Program-made: the position numbers and the translations under genes
Origin: Streptomyces sp. SPB162
GTDB lineage: Bacteria; Actinomycetota; Actinomycetes; Streptomycetales; Streptomycetaceae
Direction: 5' to 3'
Length of the DNA stretch: 64,000 nucleotides
NCBI RefSeq assembly: GCF_029504575.1
Contig: NZ_JAQFII010000001.1
Span: 3,789,001-3,853,000 of the forward strand
Shown here: positions 26,857-35,672 of the stretch, piece by piece
Layout: each line of letters begins with the position of its first letter
How positions within the stretch are numbered: position 1 is the first letter of the stretch
Notes under the pieces: model-generated
Database searches by the model: none
What the model was told of the DNA's origin: nothing
Seen by the model: the letters and a program-made list of their open reading frames with translations, nothing else

Positions 26857-27648
26857 ATGACACGCGGTAGTTGGGGGTCGACGCTTTCGGCTGGGGAGTT
26901 CGCGGCGGTTGAGGGGGTTGGGTTCGAGCCTGTGGGGGCGGTGCTCGGGACCGCTGTCTTCACCATCGGGTACGGCGGCGCTTGGGGTTGTCCGGGGGCG
27001 TGGTCGGGCGGTGGTCCGGCGCGGGCGGCGTTCTCGCCGTTGGTGAGGGCGATGTACGCGGCGCGCCGGCTGGCGCTCGCCCGAGCGGTGGCCGAGTGCC
27101 GTGCGCTGGGCGGCGACGGGATCGTCGGGGTCACGCTGCGGGTCGGCGGGTTCCCGGCGGGGGGTCTGGAGTTCACCGCGCTGGGCACCGCGGTCCGGGC
27201 CCGGTCGCGCATCCGGCCGCGGCAGCCCTTCACGTCGCATCTGAAAGGCCAGGACTTCGCCAAGCTCGTGCACGCCGGGTGGGTGCCCACCGGGCTGGCC
27301 TTCGGCATCTCCATCGCGTCCCGGCACGACGACTGGCGCACCTCGCGCCGGGTCCGCTGGACCGCCGGGAACCAGGAGGTCGACGGCTACACCCGGCTGA
27401 TCAACCACGTCCGCCACGACGCCAGGACGCAGCTGGCACGGGAGGCGGTGGTGCACGGCGGCGACGGGGTGGTCGTGGACGACATGGAGCTGCGGGTGTG
27501 GGACAGCGAGTGCGTCACCTACGGGAACACGCAGGACCACGTCGCGGAGGCGGTCCTCGTCGGCACCTCGATCGCCCGGTTCGGCCGCGCGAAGCGGCCC
27601 GCCGTGCCCAAGCCACTGACCATCATGAGACTGGATCGGGAGCGCTGA
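26857..27648 (+). CDS. YbjQ-family (heavy metal-binding domain) protein, first copy
   Basis: 263 residues from the ATG at 26857. Two related halves: the first (AAVEGVGFEPVGAVLGTAVFTIGYG...ALARAVAECRALGGDGIVGVTLRV) and the second (FAKLVHAGWVPTGLAFGISIAS...AREAVVHGGDGVVVDDMEL). Both follow the YbjQ/DUF74 pattern. Despite the database name, metal binding is not established for the family, and I see no Cys/His cluster. The next gene starts one base after its stop and encodes a clear paralogue. Confidence 0.75.
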   Translation: MTRGSWGSTLSAGEFAAVEGVGFEPVGAVLGTAVFTIGYGGAWGCPGAWSGGGPARAAFSPLVRAMYAARRLALARAVAECRALGGDGIVGVTLRVGGFPAGGLEFTALGTAVRARSRIRPRQPFTSHLKGQDFAKLVHAGWVPTGLAFGISIASRHDDWRTSRRVRWTAGNQEVDGYTRLINHVRHDARTQLAREAVVHGGDGVVVDDMELRVWDSECVTYGNTQDHVAEAVLVGTSIARFGRAKRPAVPKPLTIMRLDRER

Positions 27649-27649
27649 C

Positions 27650-28486
27650 ATGACTGAACCATCCAGCCTGCACTCGGCCGGGGTGCCGGAGGACGCCATG
27701 CGGCGGCTCGCGCAGCCCCAGCCCGGGGAGAAGGCCGCCGTCTTCACGTCGGACCTGACGGTGAACGAGTTCCTGCTGGTGCGCGAGGCCGGCTTCCGTC
27801 CGCTCGGTCTGGTCCTCGGCTCCTCGGTCTACCACGTCGGCATCCAGCTCGGCCGGTGGTCGAAGAACCAGGAGCTGACCAAGCTGTCGCAGGCGATGTA
27901 CCACGCGCGCGAACTGGCGATGAGCCGCATGGAGGCGGAGGCGTCCGCGTTGGGGGCGGACGGGATCGTGGGGGTGCGGCTGGACATCGAGTTCAAGGAG
28001 TTCGGCTCGGACGTCGCCGAGTTCATCGCCGTCGGCACGGCGGTGAAGGCGGACGGCGCGGACCCGGGGCCCGGCGGGAGCTGGCGCAACAACAAGGGCA
28101 AGCCGTTCACTTCGGACCTGTCCGGCCAGGATTTCTGGACACTGGTCCGGGCCGGATACGCGCCGCTGGACATGGTCATGGGGTCGTGCGTCTACCACGT
28201 GGCGCACCAGCGCTTCGCCCAGGTGCTCAGCAATTCGGGCCGCAACGTCGAGATCGAACCGTTCACCCAGGCGCTCTACGACGCACGCGAGCTCGCGATG
28301 AGCCGCATGCAGGCGGAGGCGGAGGAGCTCGACGCCGAGGGGGTCGTGGCGGTTCAGTTGCGGCAGCACTCGCACACCTGGGGGGCGCACACCACCGAGT
28401 TCTTCGCGATCGGGACGGCGGTGCGACCGCTGCGGGACGACCACGTCATCGACCGGCCGACCATGGTGCTGGGCCTCGATGACTGA
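27650..28486 (+). CDS. YbjQ-family (heavy metal-binding domain) protein, second copy
   Basis: 278 residues with two YbjQ-type domains, each with the same succession: EAGFRPLGLVLGSSVYHVG...MYHARELAMSRMEAEASALGADGIVGV, then RAGYAPLDMVMGSCVYHVA...LYDARELAMSRMQAEAEELDAEGVVAV. So the two-gene pair holds four related domains and must have arisen by tandem duplication twice. It overlaps the following small gene by 8 bases. Cytosolic, no signal. Function unknown. Confidence 0.8.
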   Translation: MTEPSSLHSAGVPEDAMRRLAQPQPGEKAAVFTSDLTVNEFLLVREAGFRPLGLVLGSSVYHVGIQLGRWSKNQELTKLSQAMYHARELAMSRMEAEASALGADGIVGVRLDIEFKEFGSDVAEFIAVGTAVKADGADPGPGGSWRNNKGKPFTSDLSGQDFWTLVRAGYAPLDMVMGSCVYHVAHQRFAQVLSNSGRNVEIEPFTQALYDARELAMSRMQAEAEELDAEGVVAVQLRQHSHTWGAHTTEFFAIGTAVRPLRDDHVIDRPTMVLGLDD

Positions 28487-28883
28487 GGCGGAACCCGAGA
28501 GGGAGGTGCAGCTGCTCGCCGCGGCGCTGCGCCGGGACAGCGCGGACCTGGACCTCTACGCCGAAGTGCTGTCGGTGACCCTGGTGGACTCGCTGCCGCC
28601 CGGCGCGGTGCGGGTCAGGCGCAAGCGCTCCGTCGCGGACCGGATGGCCGGGCGGCCGGGTTCGGTCACCGAGCTGGACGTCGCGCTGGGAGAGCGTCTG
28701 CTCTCGCTGCGGCGGGACCGGGACTCGCTGGTCGCGGAGATCCGCAAGGAGGTACGCGGCATCGTGCTCTCACGGCGCCCGGTGGGCCTGGACGAGTGGA
28801 TCGACGCCCTGGCCCGGTCCCTGGCCGACGCCGCGGCCTCGAGCGCCCGTGCCCGCGACGCGGTCGAGCGCTTTCTGAAGTGA
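28479..28883 (+). CDS. small conserved protein coupled to the YbjQ genes
   Basis: 134 residues, soluble and charged, rich in Arg and Asp. A SVADRMAGRPGSVTELDVALGERLLSLRRDRDSLVAEIRKEVRGIVLSRRPVGLDEWIDALARSLADAAASSARARDAVERFL core is mostly helical. The start overlaps the upstream YbjQ gene by 8 bases, so the three genes form a translationally coupled unit. I recognise no characterised family. Confidence 0.75.
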   Translation: MTEAEPEREVQLLAAALRRDSADLDLYAEVLSVTLVDSLPPGAVRVRRKRSVADRMAGRPGSVTELDVALGERLLSLRRDRDSLVAEIRKEVRGIVLSRRPVGLDEWIDALARSLADAAASSARARDAVERFLK

Positions 28884-28893
28884 CGGTGCGACG

Positions 28894-28932
28894 GCCGGTA
28901 GCCCGGACCTGGTCGAGGTCCGGGCCACCGGC
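28894..28932. terminator. bidirectional terminator between convergent genes
   Basis: Inverted repeat gccggtagcccggacct...aggtccgggccaccggc in the 72-base gap between the plus-strand YbjQ unit and the minus-strand carboxypeptidase gene. Confidence 0.65.
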
Positions 28933-28955
28933 TGGGCTTCCGGCCGGCGCAAGAG

Positions 28956-30557
28956 TCACGAGCGGCTTCTGGCCTCCGCCTGCTCTTGCAGGAGGCCCGC
29001 GATGCGGGCCAGGTCATTGCCCAGGTCGATGACCCCGTTGATGTCCGGGGTGGAGGCGCCGTTCACGACCAGGTAGAAGGTGTTCAGCCGGCCGTGGCCC
29101 GCGGCGAGGTAGCCGCCGATGGAGAGGCCGCCGACGGCCAGTCGATCGTTGACGGCGTCGCCTCCGACCACGGTGCCGGTCTTGGCCCACACCTTGCCCT
29201 TGCCCGGGCAGGTGCGGGACCCGTCGCAGACCCAGGCCAGCGAGCCGTCCACGCCCATGATCGGCAGCGCCTCGCGGAAGCGGTCGGCCTCGGGGGTCGT
29301 CTGCCAGTAGTGCAGGATCTCGTCCTCCACCCGCGGCGTGACGCGGTCGTTCGGGTTGCCGCCGCGGCCGTCGAGCAGTTGGACCTGCGTCGGGTCGATG
29401 CCGGCCGTGCGCAGGAAGTCGCGGAGGACGGGGAAGCCGTCCGCGCACTGGTGGCTGCCCGCCGTGACGGCCATCAGGCAGATCGCGAGGTTCGCCCCGA
29501 GGTTGTGACTGACCTTGAAGATCAGCTTCGCGTACTCGGCGAACACCGGGGACACGTACGCGGCGACGCGCCGCGTACCGTCGTAGGAACGCGGCAGCAG
29601 ACCCGACGGGTTGCGTCCGGTCGGCCGTGCGGTGACCGTCACGCCCGCCCTGGCGAGTGCCTCGATCAGGGCCGTGCGCCCGAACGCGTCCGGGTCCTTG
29701 ACCTGGGAGATCCGCAGCACGGGCTGGGCGCCGGCCGCGATCGTCCCGGACAGGGCGATGCGGGTGCCGTCCGGCGAGGTGGTGACCGCGATGTCCGTCG
29801 TGCCGCCCGCCGGGACCGTCTTCACGGTCGACGTCACCCGGTAGGGCGCGACCTGGGGCCGCCAGCTGAGCTCGGCCGGGCTGCCGGGGGAGGTGGGCGT
29901 GGTCAGCAGGTCGATGACGTTGTCGTTGATGATGAGCGGGGTCGGGCTTGGGTCCAGTTCGGGGGCCGAGGCGGCGCTGAAGAGCCGGGAGTCGATCGCC
30001 ACGTCGCCCTGGACCTTGGTGATGCCCGACCGGCGCACCTGGTGGGCGATCGTGTCGATTCCCGCGAGCGGGTCCTCGGGAGTGAGCGTGGCGCCCGGGA
30101 CGTCGTTCGCGTAGGTGTGGTCGATCGGCGTGTAGTCGACGGAGCCGTCGGGCTTCGTACGGCCGCCCATCGTGAGGTCGCCCTGCGCGACCAGCGCCAG
30201 CGAGCCCTCCAGGACGCCGCCGGCCCGGTGGCCGACGGCCTGCACGGGAGTGGTGAAGCGGTGGTCGCCGCCCAGCGCGTGCCAGGCGCCCGACACGCTG
30301 ATCAGCTTGGCCGTCGAGCCGGGGATGAAGAACTGGTCCGGGTACCGCGAGTGGACGACGTGTCCGGTCGAGCCGTCGACCTCGAGCCAGCCCCACTGGG
30401 CGTGCTCATAGGCCGGCTTGTGCATGATCGCCGCGATCTCCGGCCCGAGGTCGTCGTGGTGCCCGGGCGGAGCCGCGGCCCCCGCCGTCGCGACCATGGC
30501 CAGCACCGTGGTGACGATGCCGGCCCAGGTACGGCGGCCTCGCGGAATCGATCTCAA
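28956..30557 (-). CDS. D-alanyl-D-alanine carboxypeptidase/endopeptidase (PBP4, peptidase S13)
   Basis: 533 residues from a TTG at 30557 that has GGAGGG five bases upstream; an ATG at 30632 would place a non-signal segment before the signal peptide. Signal helix (WAGIVTTVLAMVATAGAAA), then the S13 catalytic set: SxxK in PGSTAKLI, SxN in KVSHNLGAN and KTG in AKTGTVVGG. Trims D-Ala from, or cuts cross-links in, peptidoglycan outside the cell. Length fits the family, including its large inserted domain between SxxK and SxN. Transcribed toward the YbjQ unit. Confidence 0.9.
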   Translation of the reverse strand: MRSIPRGRRTWAGIVTTVLAMVATAGAAAPPGHHDDLGPEIAAIMHKPAYEHAQWGWLEVDGSTGHVVHSRYPDQFFIPGSTAKLISVSGAWHALGGDHRFTTPVQAVGHRAGGVLEGSLALVAQGDLTMGGRTKPDGSVDYTPIDHTYANDVPGATLTPEDPLAGIDTIAHQVRRSGITKVQGDVAIDSRLFSAASAPELDPSPTPLIINDNVIDLLTTPTSPGSPAELSWRPQVAPYRVTSTVKTVPAGGTTDIAVTTSPDGTRIALSGTIAAGAQPVLRISQVKDPDAFGRTALIEALARAGVTVTARPTGRNPSGLLPRSYDGTRRVAAYVSPVFAEYAKLIFKVSHNLGANLAICLMAVTAGSHQCADGFPVLRDFLRTAGIDPTQVQLLDGRGGNPNDRVTPRVEDEILHYWQTTPEADRFREALPIMGVDGSLAWVCDGSRTCPGKGKVWAKTGTVVGGDAVNDRLAVGGLSIGGYLAAGHGRLNTFYLVVNGASTPDINGVIDLGNDLARIAGLLQEQAEARSRS

Positions 30558-30755
30558 TGAACCCTCCAGTGCAGGGCCGGCGCACCAGCCGACGACTGAC
30601 GACCCCTCAGTGGGGTCGATCAGCATGGTCATTCAGCACGGGGAGGCATACCGCGCCGAGACCCGGCGGCGAACGTCCCGGCGAGCCCGTTCACCCGCAT
30701 GGACGGTCATCGTGCGCGAAGTCCCCGCTCGTGCGACTATCCGGCAGCGGCGGCG

Positions 30756-33443
30756 TCAACGCTCCGCCGCGAACGCGGTGAGCAGCAGCGCCACGTCGTC
30801 CGCGCGGTGTGTCGAACGGCGGGCGTCGCCCAGCAGCCGGTCGGCGAGTTCCTCCAGCGAACTCGCGTCGGCGTGGGCGAGCGAGACCCGCAGCCGGTCG
30901 ATGCCCTCGTCGATCGGTGTCCCCGACTCCTCGACCAGGCCGTCGGTGTACAGGGCGAGCACCGACCCCGGCGGCGGCAGCAGTTCGCTGACCGGGTACT
31001 CCGAGAGCGGATCGACGCCGAGCAGGGCGCCGCCCGGGCACTCCAGCACGTCGGTGTGGCCGTCGGCGTACCGCAGCAGGGGCGGGAGGTGGCCGGCGCG
31101 CGCGATGCGGGCCCGCCCCGCGGTCCTGTCCAGCTGGATCAGACAGCAGCTGGCGAGCAGACCGGGGTCGAGGTCGGCCAGCAGCCGGTTGGTGCGCACC
31201 AGCACTTCGTTCGGCTCGCAGCCGCTGGTGGCGAAGGCCCGCACCGCGCTGCGGAGCTGTCCCATGGTGGCGGCGGCCGCCACGCTGTGCCCCTCGACGT
31301 CGCCGATGACCAGGCACAGTCCCTGCGCGGTGACGATCGCGTCGTACCAGTCCCCGCCGATCTCCATGCTCTGCGTCCCCGGCAGGTAGCGGGCCGCGAT
31401 GGAGACGCCCGGCACGTCGGGCAGCCGGTGGGGCAGCAGTGCGTTCTGGAGGCCGCGGGCGAGGGCGAACTCGGTGTCGTACAGGCGGGCGCGCTCCAGC
31501 GCCTGGGCTATCAGGCCGCCCAGCGCGGTCAGCACGCTGCGTTCCTCGGTCGTGAACGGGTGCGGCTCGTCGAAGCCCAGGATGCAGCTGCCGACGGGGC
31601 GGCCGGAGGCGATCAGCGGGAGGAAGGCCCAGGCGCACATCTCGTCCAGCGGCAGGTCGGGGTAGGCGTCGGCCAGCTCGTCGACGGACGCGAAGAAGAT
31701 CGGCGCGCCGGTGCTCAGCGTGTCCACCCCGGGCAGCCTGGCCCCCATCGGCGTGCCCTCGAAACTGTCCAGGAACGCCTCGGGGTAGCCCACCTGGTGG
31801 GCGAGGTTCAGCCGATTCCCGGCGACGACGTAGATCGCCAGCTCCTGGCCGCCGAAGGCCGGCAGTATCTGCTCCGCGATGGCGTTGCACACCTCGCGGA
31901 CGGTGACGGCCTGGGTCAGCGTGCTGGCCAGTTGCAGCAGGCGGTAGATGGCCCCGACGCCGGCGCGCCGCGCGGGCGTCGGCGGCTCGAAGGCCGCGGG
32001 CGGGGTGGGCGCGGGCGGGGTCGTCCCGGAGGCCGTGGTGGGCGGGGTGGGCGGGGCCGTCGTGGGCGGGGGCTTCGTCCCGGTCGCTGTCGGCACCGGC
32101 CCGCTCCCGTTGCGCGCGGGCGGCCTGCCGGCCGGGACCACGGTGCCGGTGACCCCGTGCGCGTCGGGGTAGAAGGCGAAGGCCAGCCACCGGTCGGGCG
32201 GGCGGCAGGCGAGGTACGCGGTGGACTGCCGGGAGATCATCGCCGCGCGGTGGCGGTCCTCGTAGGCGGGGTCGGAGAGCCAGCCGAGGCAGTCCCACAG
32301 GTGCCGCCCGAGCATCTCCTCTCGATGGGCGCCCAGCAGCAGCTCGGCGCCGAGGTTCGCGTACGTGATCCGGCCGTCGGGATCGAGCGAGATGATGCCT
32401 TGCCGCAGCCGCTCGACGGCCTCGGCGGCGGCGACTCCGGTACCGGTGTCCAGGACGGTGCCCACCAGGTGGTCAGGGGTTCGGCCGGGCGCCGCCTCGG
32501 CCGCCCGGCCCCGCACCTCGACGGATCGCGACCGGTTGCCGGTCGTCACCCGCAGCCGCATGGCGAGGACGCGCCCCTCCAGCAGGGCGCCGCGGGCGGC
32601 CGAACAGAAGCCCGGTAGGTCGTCGGGGTGGAGCCGGGTGGCCACGGTCTCGGTCTTGCCGTCGAACCGGTCGGGGGCCCAGCCGAGGATCGCGCACAGC
32701 TCGTCGTCGGCGGAGACGGTGCCGGCGGTGAGGTCCCAGTCGAACAGCCCGAGCCGGATCGCCGTGCCCGGCGCGGTGGGCAGCTCGACCACCGCCGTGT
32801 GCCCGCCGCCCTCCACCCGCTCTCCCCCGGCCGCCAGCTCCGCCAGCAGGCCCCCCAGCCGGTTGGCGGCGGTCCGCAGGTGCCGGCGGGCGCTCGTCGG
32901 CAGCCCGGTGGAGGAGGGCGTCCACAGCCCGCACAGCACCCCGAAGGTCTCCGACCCGGAGACGATCGGCGCGCAGACGGAGGCGAACGAGTACGGCAGG
33001 CCCACCAGCAGCTGGGGGAAGCGCCGCAGCGTCTCCTCCGTCCCCGACAGGCAGACGCTGCGCCCGGTGCGGTAGGCCATCGGGGCAGGCAGCGGGCTGC
33101 GCACGGAGACACGGCGGAACGCGCCCAGCGCCGACACCGGGACGCCGGCGACGGTGCTCAGCACGAGCGAGCGGCGGTCGCGGGAGCGCAGGTACACCAG
33201 GCAGCTGTAGGCGTCGGTGTCCCGGAGCACCCTCCGCACGGCCGCCGCGAGCAGATCGTCCCGCTCCTGGTTCGCGGCGGGCGCCCGGGCCCGCAGGACG
33301 CCGTCCACGGGGATCTGCGGGGGTGCCGCCTGCCGGGCGGGCCGCGCCGGATCGGACTCATCGGACGGATCGGGGCCGCGTCGAAAACGGCGAACGCGAT
33401 CGGGACCGATCCCGGTGCGCGCCGCCGCGGTACTGCCGGTCAC
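30756..33443 (-). CDS. multi-sensor SpoIIE family PP2C phosphatase (GAF-PAS-PAS-GAF-SpoIIE)
   Basis: 895 residues from a GTG at 33443 with GAGGGA five bases upstream; an ATG at 33482 is an alternative. Domains in order: GAF-like (about 60-190), PAS (FDWDLTAGTVSADDELCAILGW), PAS (GIISLDPDGRITYANLGAELLLG), a Pro/Thr-rich linker, GAF (LLQLASTLTQAVTVREVCNAIAEQILPAFGG), and SpoIIE phosphatase with IGGDWYDAIV, IGDVEGHSVAAAATMGQL, LYTDGLVEE and RADDVALLL. No HATPase domain follows. It probably dephosphorylates an anti-anti-sigma factor in response to several signals. It stands alone, next to the other SpoIIE fusion. Confidence 0.9.
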   Translation of the reverse strand: MTGSTAAARTGIGPDRVRRFRRGPDPSDESDPARPARQAAPPQIPVDGVLRARAPAANQERDDLLAAAVRRVLRDTDAYSCLVYLRSRDRRSLVLSTVAGVPVSALGAFRRVSVRSPLPAPMAYRTGRSVCLSGTEETLRRFPQLLVGLPYSFASVCAPIVSGSETFGVLCGLWTPSSTGLPTSARRHLRTAANRLGGLLAELAAGGERVEGGGHTAVVELPTAPGTAIRLGLFDWDLTAGTVSADDELCAILGWAPDRFDGKTETVATRLHPDDLPGFCSAARGALLEGRVLAMRLRVTTGNRSRSVEVRGRAAEAAPGRTPDHLVGTVLDTGTGVAAAEAVERLRQGIISLDPDGRITYANLGAELLLGAHREEMLGRHLWDCLGWLSDPAYEDRHRAAMISRQSTAYLACRPPDRWLAFAFYPDAHGVTGTVVPAGRPPARNGSGPVPTATGTKPPPTTAPPTPPTTASGTTPPAPTPPAAFEPPTPARRAGVGAIYRLLQLASTLTQAVTVREVCNAIAEQILPAFGGQELAIYVVAGNRLNLAHQVGYPEAFLDSFEGTPMGARLPGVDTLSTGAPIFFASVDELADAYPDLPLDEMCAWAFLPLIASGRPVGSCILGFDEPHPFTTEERSVLTALGGLIAQALERARLYDTEFALARGLQNALLPHRLPDVPGVSIAARYLPGTQSMEIGGDWYDAIVTAQGLCLVIGDVEGHSVAAAATMGQLRSAVRAFATSGCEPNEVLVRTNRLLADLDPGLLASCCLIQLDRTAGRARIARAGHLPPLLRYADGHTDVLECPGGALLGVDPLSEYPVSELLPPPGSVLALYTDGLVEESGTPIDEGIDRLRVSLAHADASSLEELADRLLGDARRSTHRADDVALLLTAFAAER

Positions 33444-33599
33444 TTGCGTCCCTCGCGGGTCCGCCGGCACACCCTGGCGCATGTCTTCTCTGTACGCCCG
33501 CCCACCAGGGGTGTCAAGGCGAACCGGAGTGGCAGGGGTCGCCTGGCGGGACGCGACCCCGCAGTGGCCCCCGCCGGCCACGGGCGGTCACCGCCACCG

Positions 33600-35453
33600 T
33601 CACCGCTCGGCCGGCACGTGCCCCGCCGGGACCGGCTGCTCGGACCAGATGATCTTGCCGTCGCTGGTGTAGCGGGTGCCCCAGTGCTCGGCCAGCTGAG
33701 CGACGAGGAACAGGCCGCGGCCGCCCTCGTCCGTCGTGGCCGCGTAGCGCAGGTGCGGGGCGGTGCTGCTGGCGTCGCCGACTTCGCAGATCAGGGTGCG
33801 GTCCAGGAGCAGGCGGACGGTGATCGGTCCGGCCGCGTGCCGGATGGCGTTGGTGATCAGCTCGCTGAGGATCAGCTCGGTGGTGAACGCGAGCTCGTCC
33901 AGCCCCCACCGCTCCAACTGCCGGACCGCGGCGGCCCGTACGGCGGAGACCTCGGACGGCTCCGACGGTACGGACCAGCGGGCGATCCGGTCCTCCGGCA
34001 GCGCGCGGGACCGGGCGACGAGCAGTGCGACGTCGTCCTTCGGTTCCGCGGGGAGCAGCGCGTCGAGCACCGCGTCGCAGGTCTGCTCCGGGTCGCGGTC
34101 GGGGCCCGCCAGAGCAGTCCGCAGGAGTTCGAGACCGACGTCGATGTCGCGGCTGCGGTCCTCGACCAGGCCGTCCGTGTAGAGGACCAGCTTGCTGCCC
34201 TCGGGCAGTTCGTGTTCCACCGCCTCGAAGGGCAGGCCGCCCAGGCCCAGCGGCGGCCCGGCCGGCACCTCGAGGTACTCCACCGTCCCGTCGGGGTGGA
34301 CGAGCGCGGGCGGCAGATGGCCGGCGCGGGCCAGCTCGCAGCACCGCGAGACCGGGTCGTAGATCGCGTACAGGCAGGTGGCGCCGGCGGCGGGGGTTCC
34401 GCCGCCCGGGACCGCGTCGTCCTTGTCCATCCGGCTCACGAGGTCGTCCAGGTGCGCCAGGAGGTCGTCGGGGGGCAGGTCCAGCATCGAGAAGTTGTGC
34501 ACCGCCGTCCGCAGCCGTCCCATGGTGGCGGCCGCGTGCATCCCGTGCCCGACGATGTCCCCGACGACCAGCGCGACGCGGGCGCCCGGCAGCGGGATGA
34601 CGTCGAACCAGTCGCCGCCGACGCCCGCCCGCGCGGGCAGGTACCGGGAGGCGACGTCGAGGGCGTCCTGGTCGGGCAGCCCGTGCGGCAGCAGGCTCTG
34701 CTGGAGGGTGACGGCCGCGGCCTGGTTGCCGGTGACGGCCGAGTCGATCTGCTCCTGGGTGGTGTACTTCGTGTCGAAGAAGCCGGTGTTGCGGCCGACG
34801 CGCAGCACCGCCACCCGGTCCGTGACCGCCCGGACCTCGTCCATCTCGTGGCTCACCAGGAGCACACCGAGGTGCTGGTCGCGCAGCCGCTGCACCATGG
34901 CGAGGACCACGGCGGCCTGTTGCGGGCCCAGCGCGGCGGTGGGCTCGTCCAGGATGACGAGCTCCGGCTTCCCCAGCAGCGCCCGCGCGATGGCGACGCC
35001 CTGGCGCTGCGCGGCCGAGAGCGAGGCGACCGGGACGCGCAGGTCGGGGATCCGGACGGACAGGACGTTGAGCAGCGCGCGGGAGCGCTTCTCCATCTCG
35101 ACCTCGTCGAGCCTCCAGAACCGGCGGACTTCGCGGCCGAGGAAGAGGTTTCCGACGGTGTCCAGGTTGTCGCAGAGCGACAGGTCCTGGTGGACGGCGA
35201 CGATGCCGAGTTTCTGCGCGTCGAGCGGCGTACGGAGCTCGACCGGCCGGCCCTTCCACTCGATCACGCCGCTGTCCGGCGGTTCCACCCCGGCGATCAC
35301 CTTGACCAGGGTGGACTTGCCGGCCCCGTTGGCCCCCACCAGGCCGATCGCCTCGCCCTCGTGGATCTCGAGGTCGACCTCGCTCAGCGCCTGCACGGCA
35401 CCGAACCGTTTGGAGGTGCCGCGCACGGCCAGCAGAGGGGTGTCCCGCTCCAA
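33600..35453 (-). CDS. ABC ATPase-SpoIIE phosphatase-HATPase fusion protein
   Basis: 617 residues with three enzymatic modules in one frame. 1-240: a sugar-importer type ABC ATPase, Walker A GANGAGKST (40-48), signature LSAAQ (145-149), Walker B LVILDE (165-170), switch His in SHE (202). 245-485: SpoIIE/PP2C phosphatase with VGGDWFDVI (278-286), GDIVGHG (298-304), YTDGLVE (425-431) and KDDVALL (472-478). 500-605: RsbW-like HATPase with LSELITNAIRHA (529-540), Asp560 and GGRGLFLV (577-584). All motifs are intact and there is no frameshift. No permease or binding protein gene adjoins it. Likely a sigma-pathway regulator that uses an ABC domain as sensor. Confidence 0.88.
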   Translation of the reverse strand: MERDTPLLAVRGTSKRFGAVQALSEVDLEIHEGEAIGLVGANGAGKSTLVKVIAGVEPPDSGVIEWKGRPVELRTPLDAQKLGIVAVHQDLSLCDNLDTVGNLFLGREVRRFWRLDEVEMEKRSRALLNVLSVRIPDLRVPVASLSAAQRQGVAIARALLGKPELVILDEPTAALGPQQAAVVLAMVQRLRDQHLGVLLVSHEMDEVRAVTDRVAVLRVGRNTGFFDTKYTTQEQIDSAVTGNQAAAVTLQQSLLPHGLPDQDALDVASRYLPARAGVGGDWFDVIPLPGARVALVVGDIVGHGMHAAATMGRLRTAVHNFSMLDLPPDDLLAHLDDLVSRMDKDDAVPGGGTPAAGATCLYAIYDPVSRCCELARAGHLPPALVHPDGTVEYLEVPAGPPLGLGGLPFEAVEHELPEGSKLVLYTDGLVEDRSRDIDVGLELLRTALAGPDRDPEQTCDAVLDALLPAEPKDDVALLVARSRALPEDRIARWSVPSEPSEVSAVRAAAVRQLERWGLDELAFTTELILSELITNAIRHAAGPITVRLLLDRTLICEVGDASSTAPHLRYAATTDEGGRGLFLVAQLAEHWGTRYTSDGKIIWSEQPVPAGHVPAER

Positions 35454-35484
35454 AACTGCCTCCTACGTGCCCGGCCGACTCCGT

Positions 35485-35576
35485 GGTGCGCCGTGACGCA
35501 CTTCGTCGGTGCACCGTGACACACCTCATCGGCGGGCCTTGACGCACCTCGTCCGTGCACCGTGGCGCACTTCGGC
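35485..35576. repeat. four 23-bp imperfect tandem repeats
   Basis: Units at 35485-35507, 35508-35530, 35531-35553 and 35554-35576, each close to a ggtgcaccgtgacgcacttc pattern followed by 3 variable bases. They lie 32 bases upstream of the ABC-SpoIIE fusion start, in its presumed promoter region. The remaining ~95 bases to the neighbouring gene show nothing else. Confidence 0.75.
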
Positions 35577-35672
35577 GTTCGGATTGGCGATCGTAGAGGA
35601 CATCGGCACGGATCGGCCCCATCTGGATGATCCTGTGGCCGAACAGATGAGGGCGCCGGCCGGAGGCGTCGG

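Noticed and set aside
28986..30560. A 524-residue plus-strand frame opposite the PBP4 gene
   Set aside because: Antisense to a gene with full S13 motifs; the composition is Arg/Gly/Val-rich with no domain.
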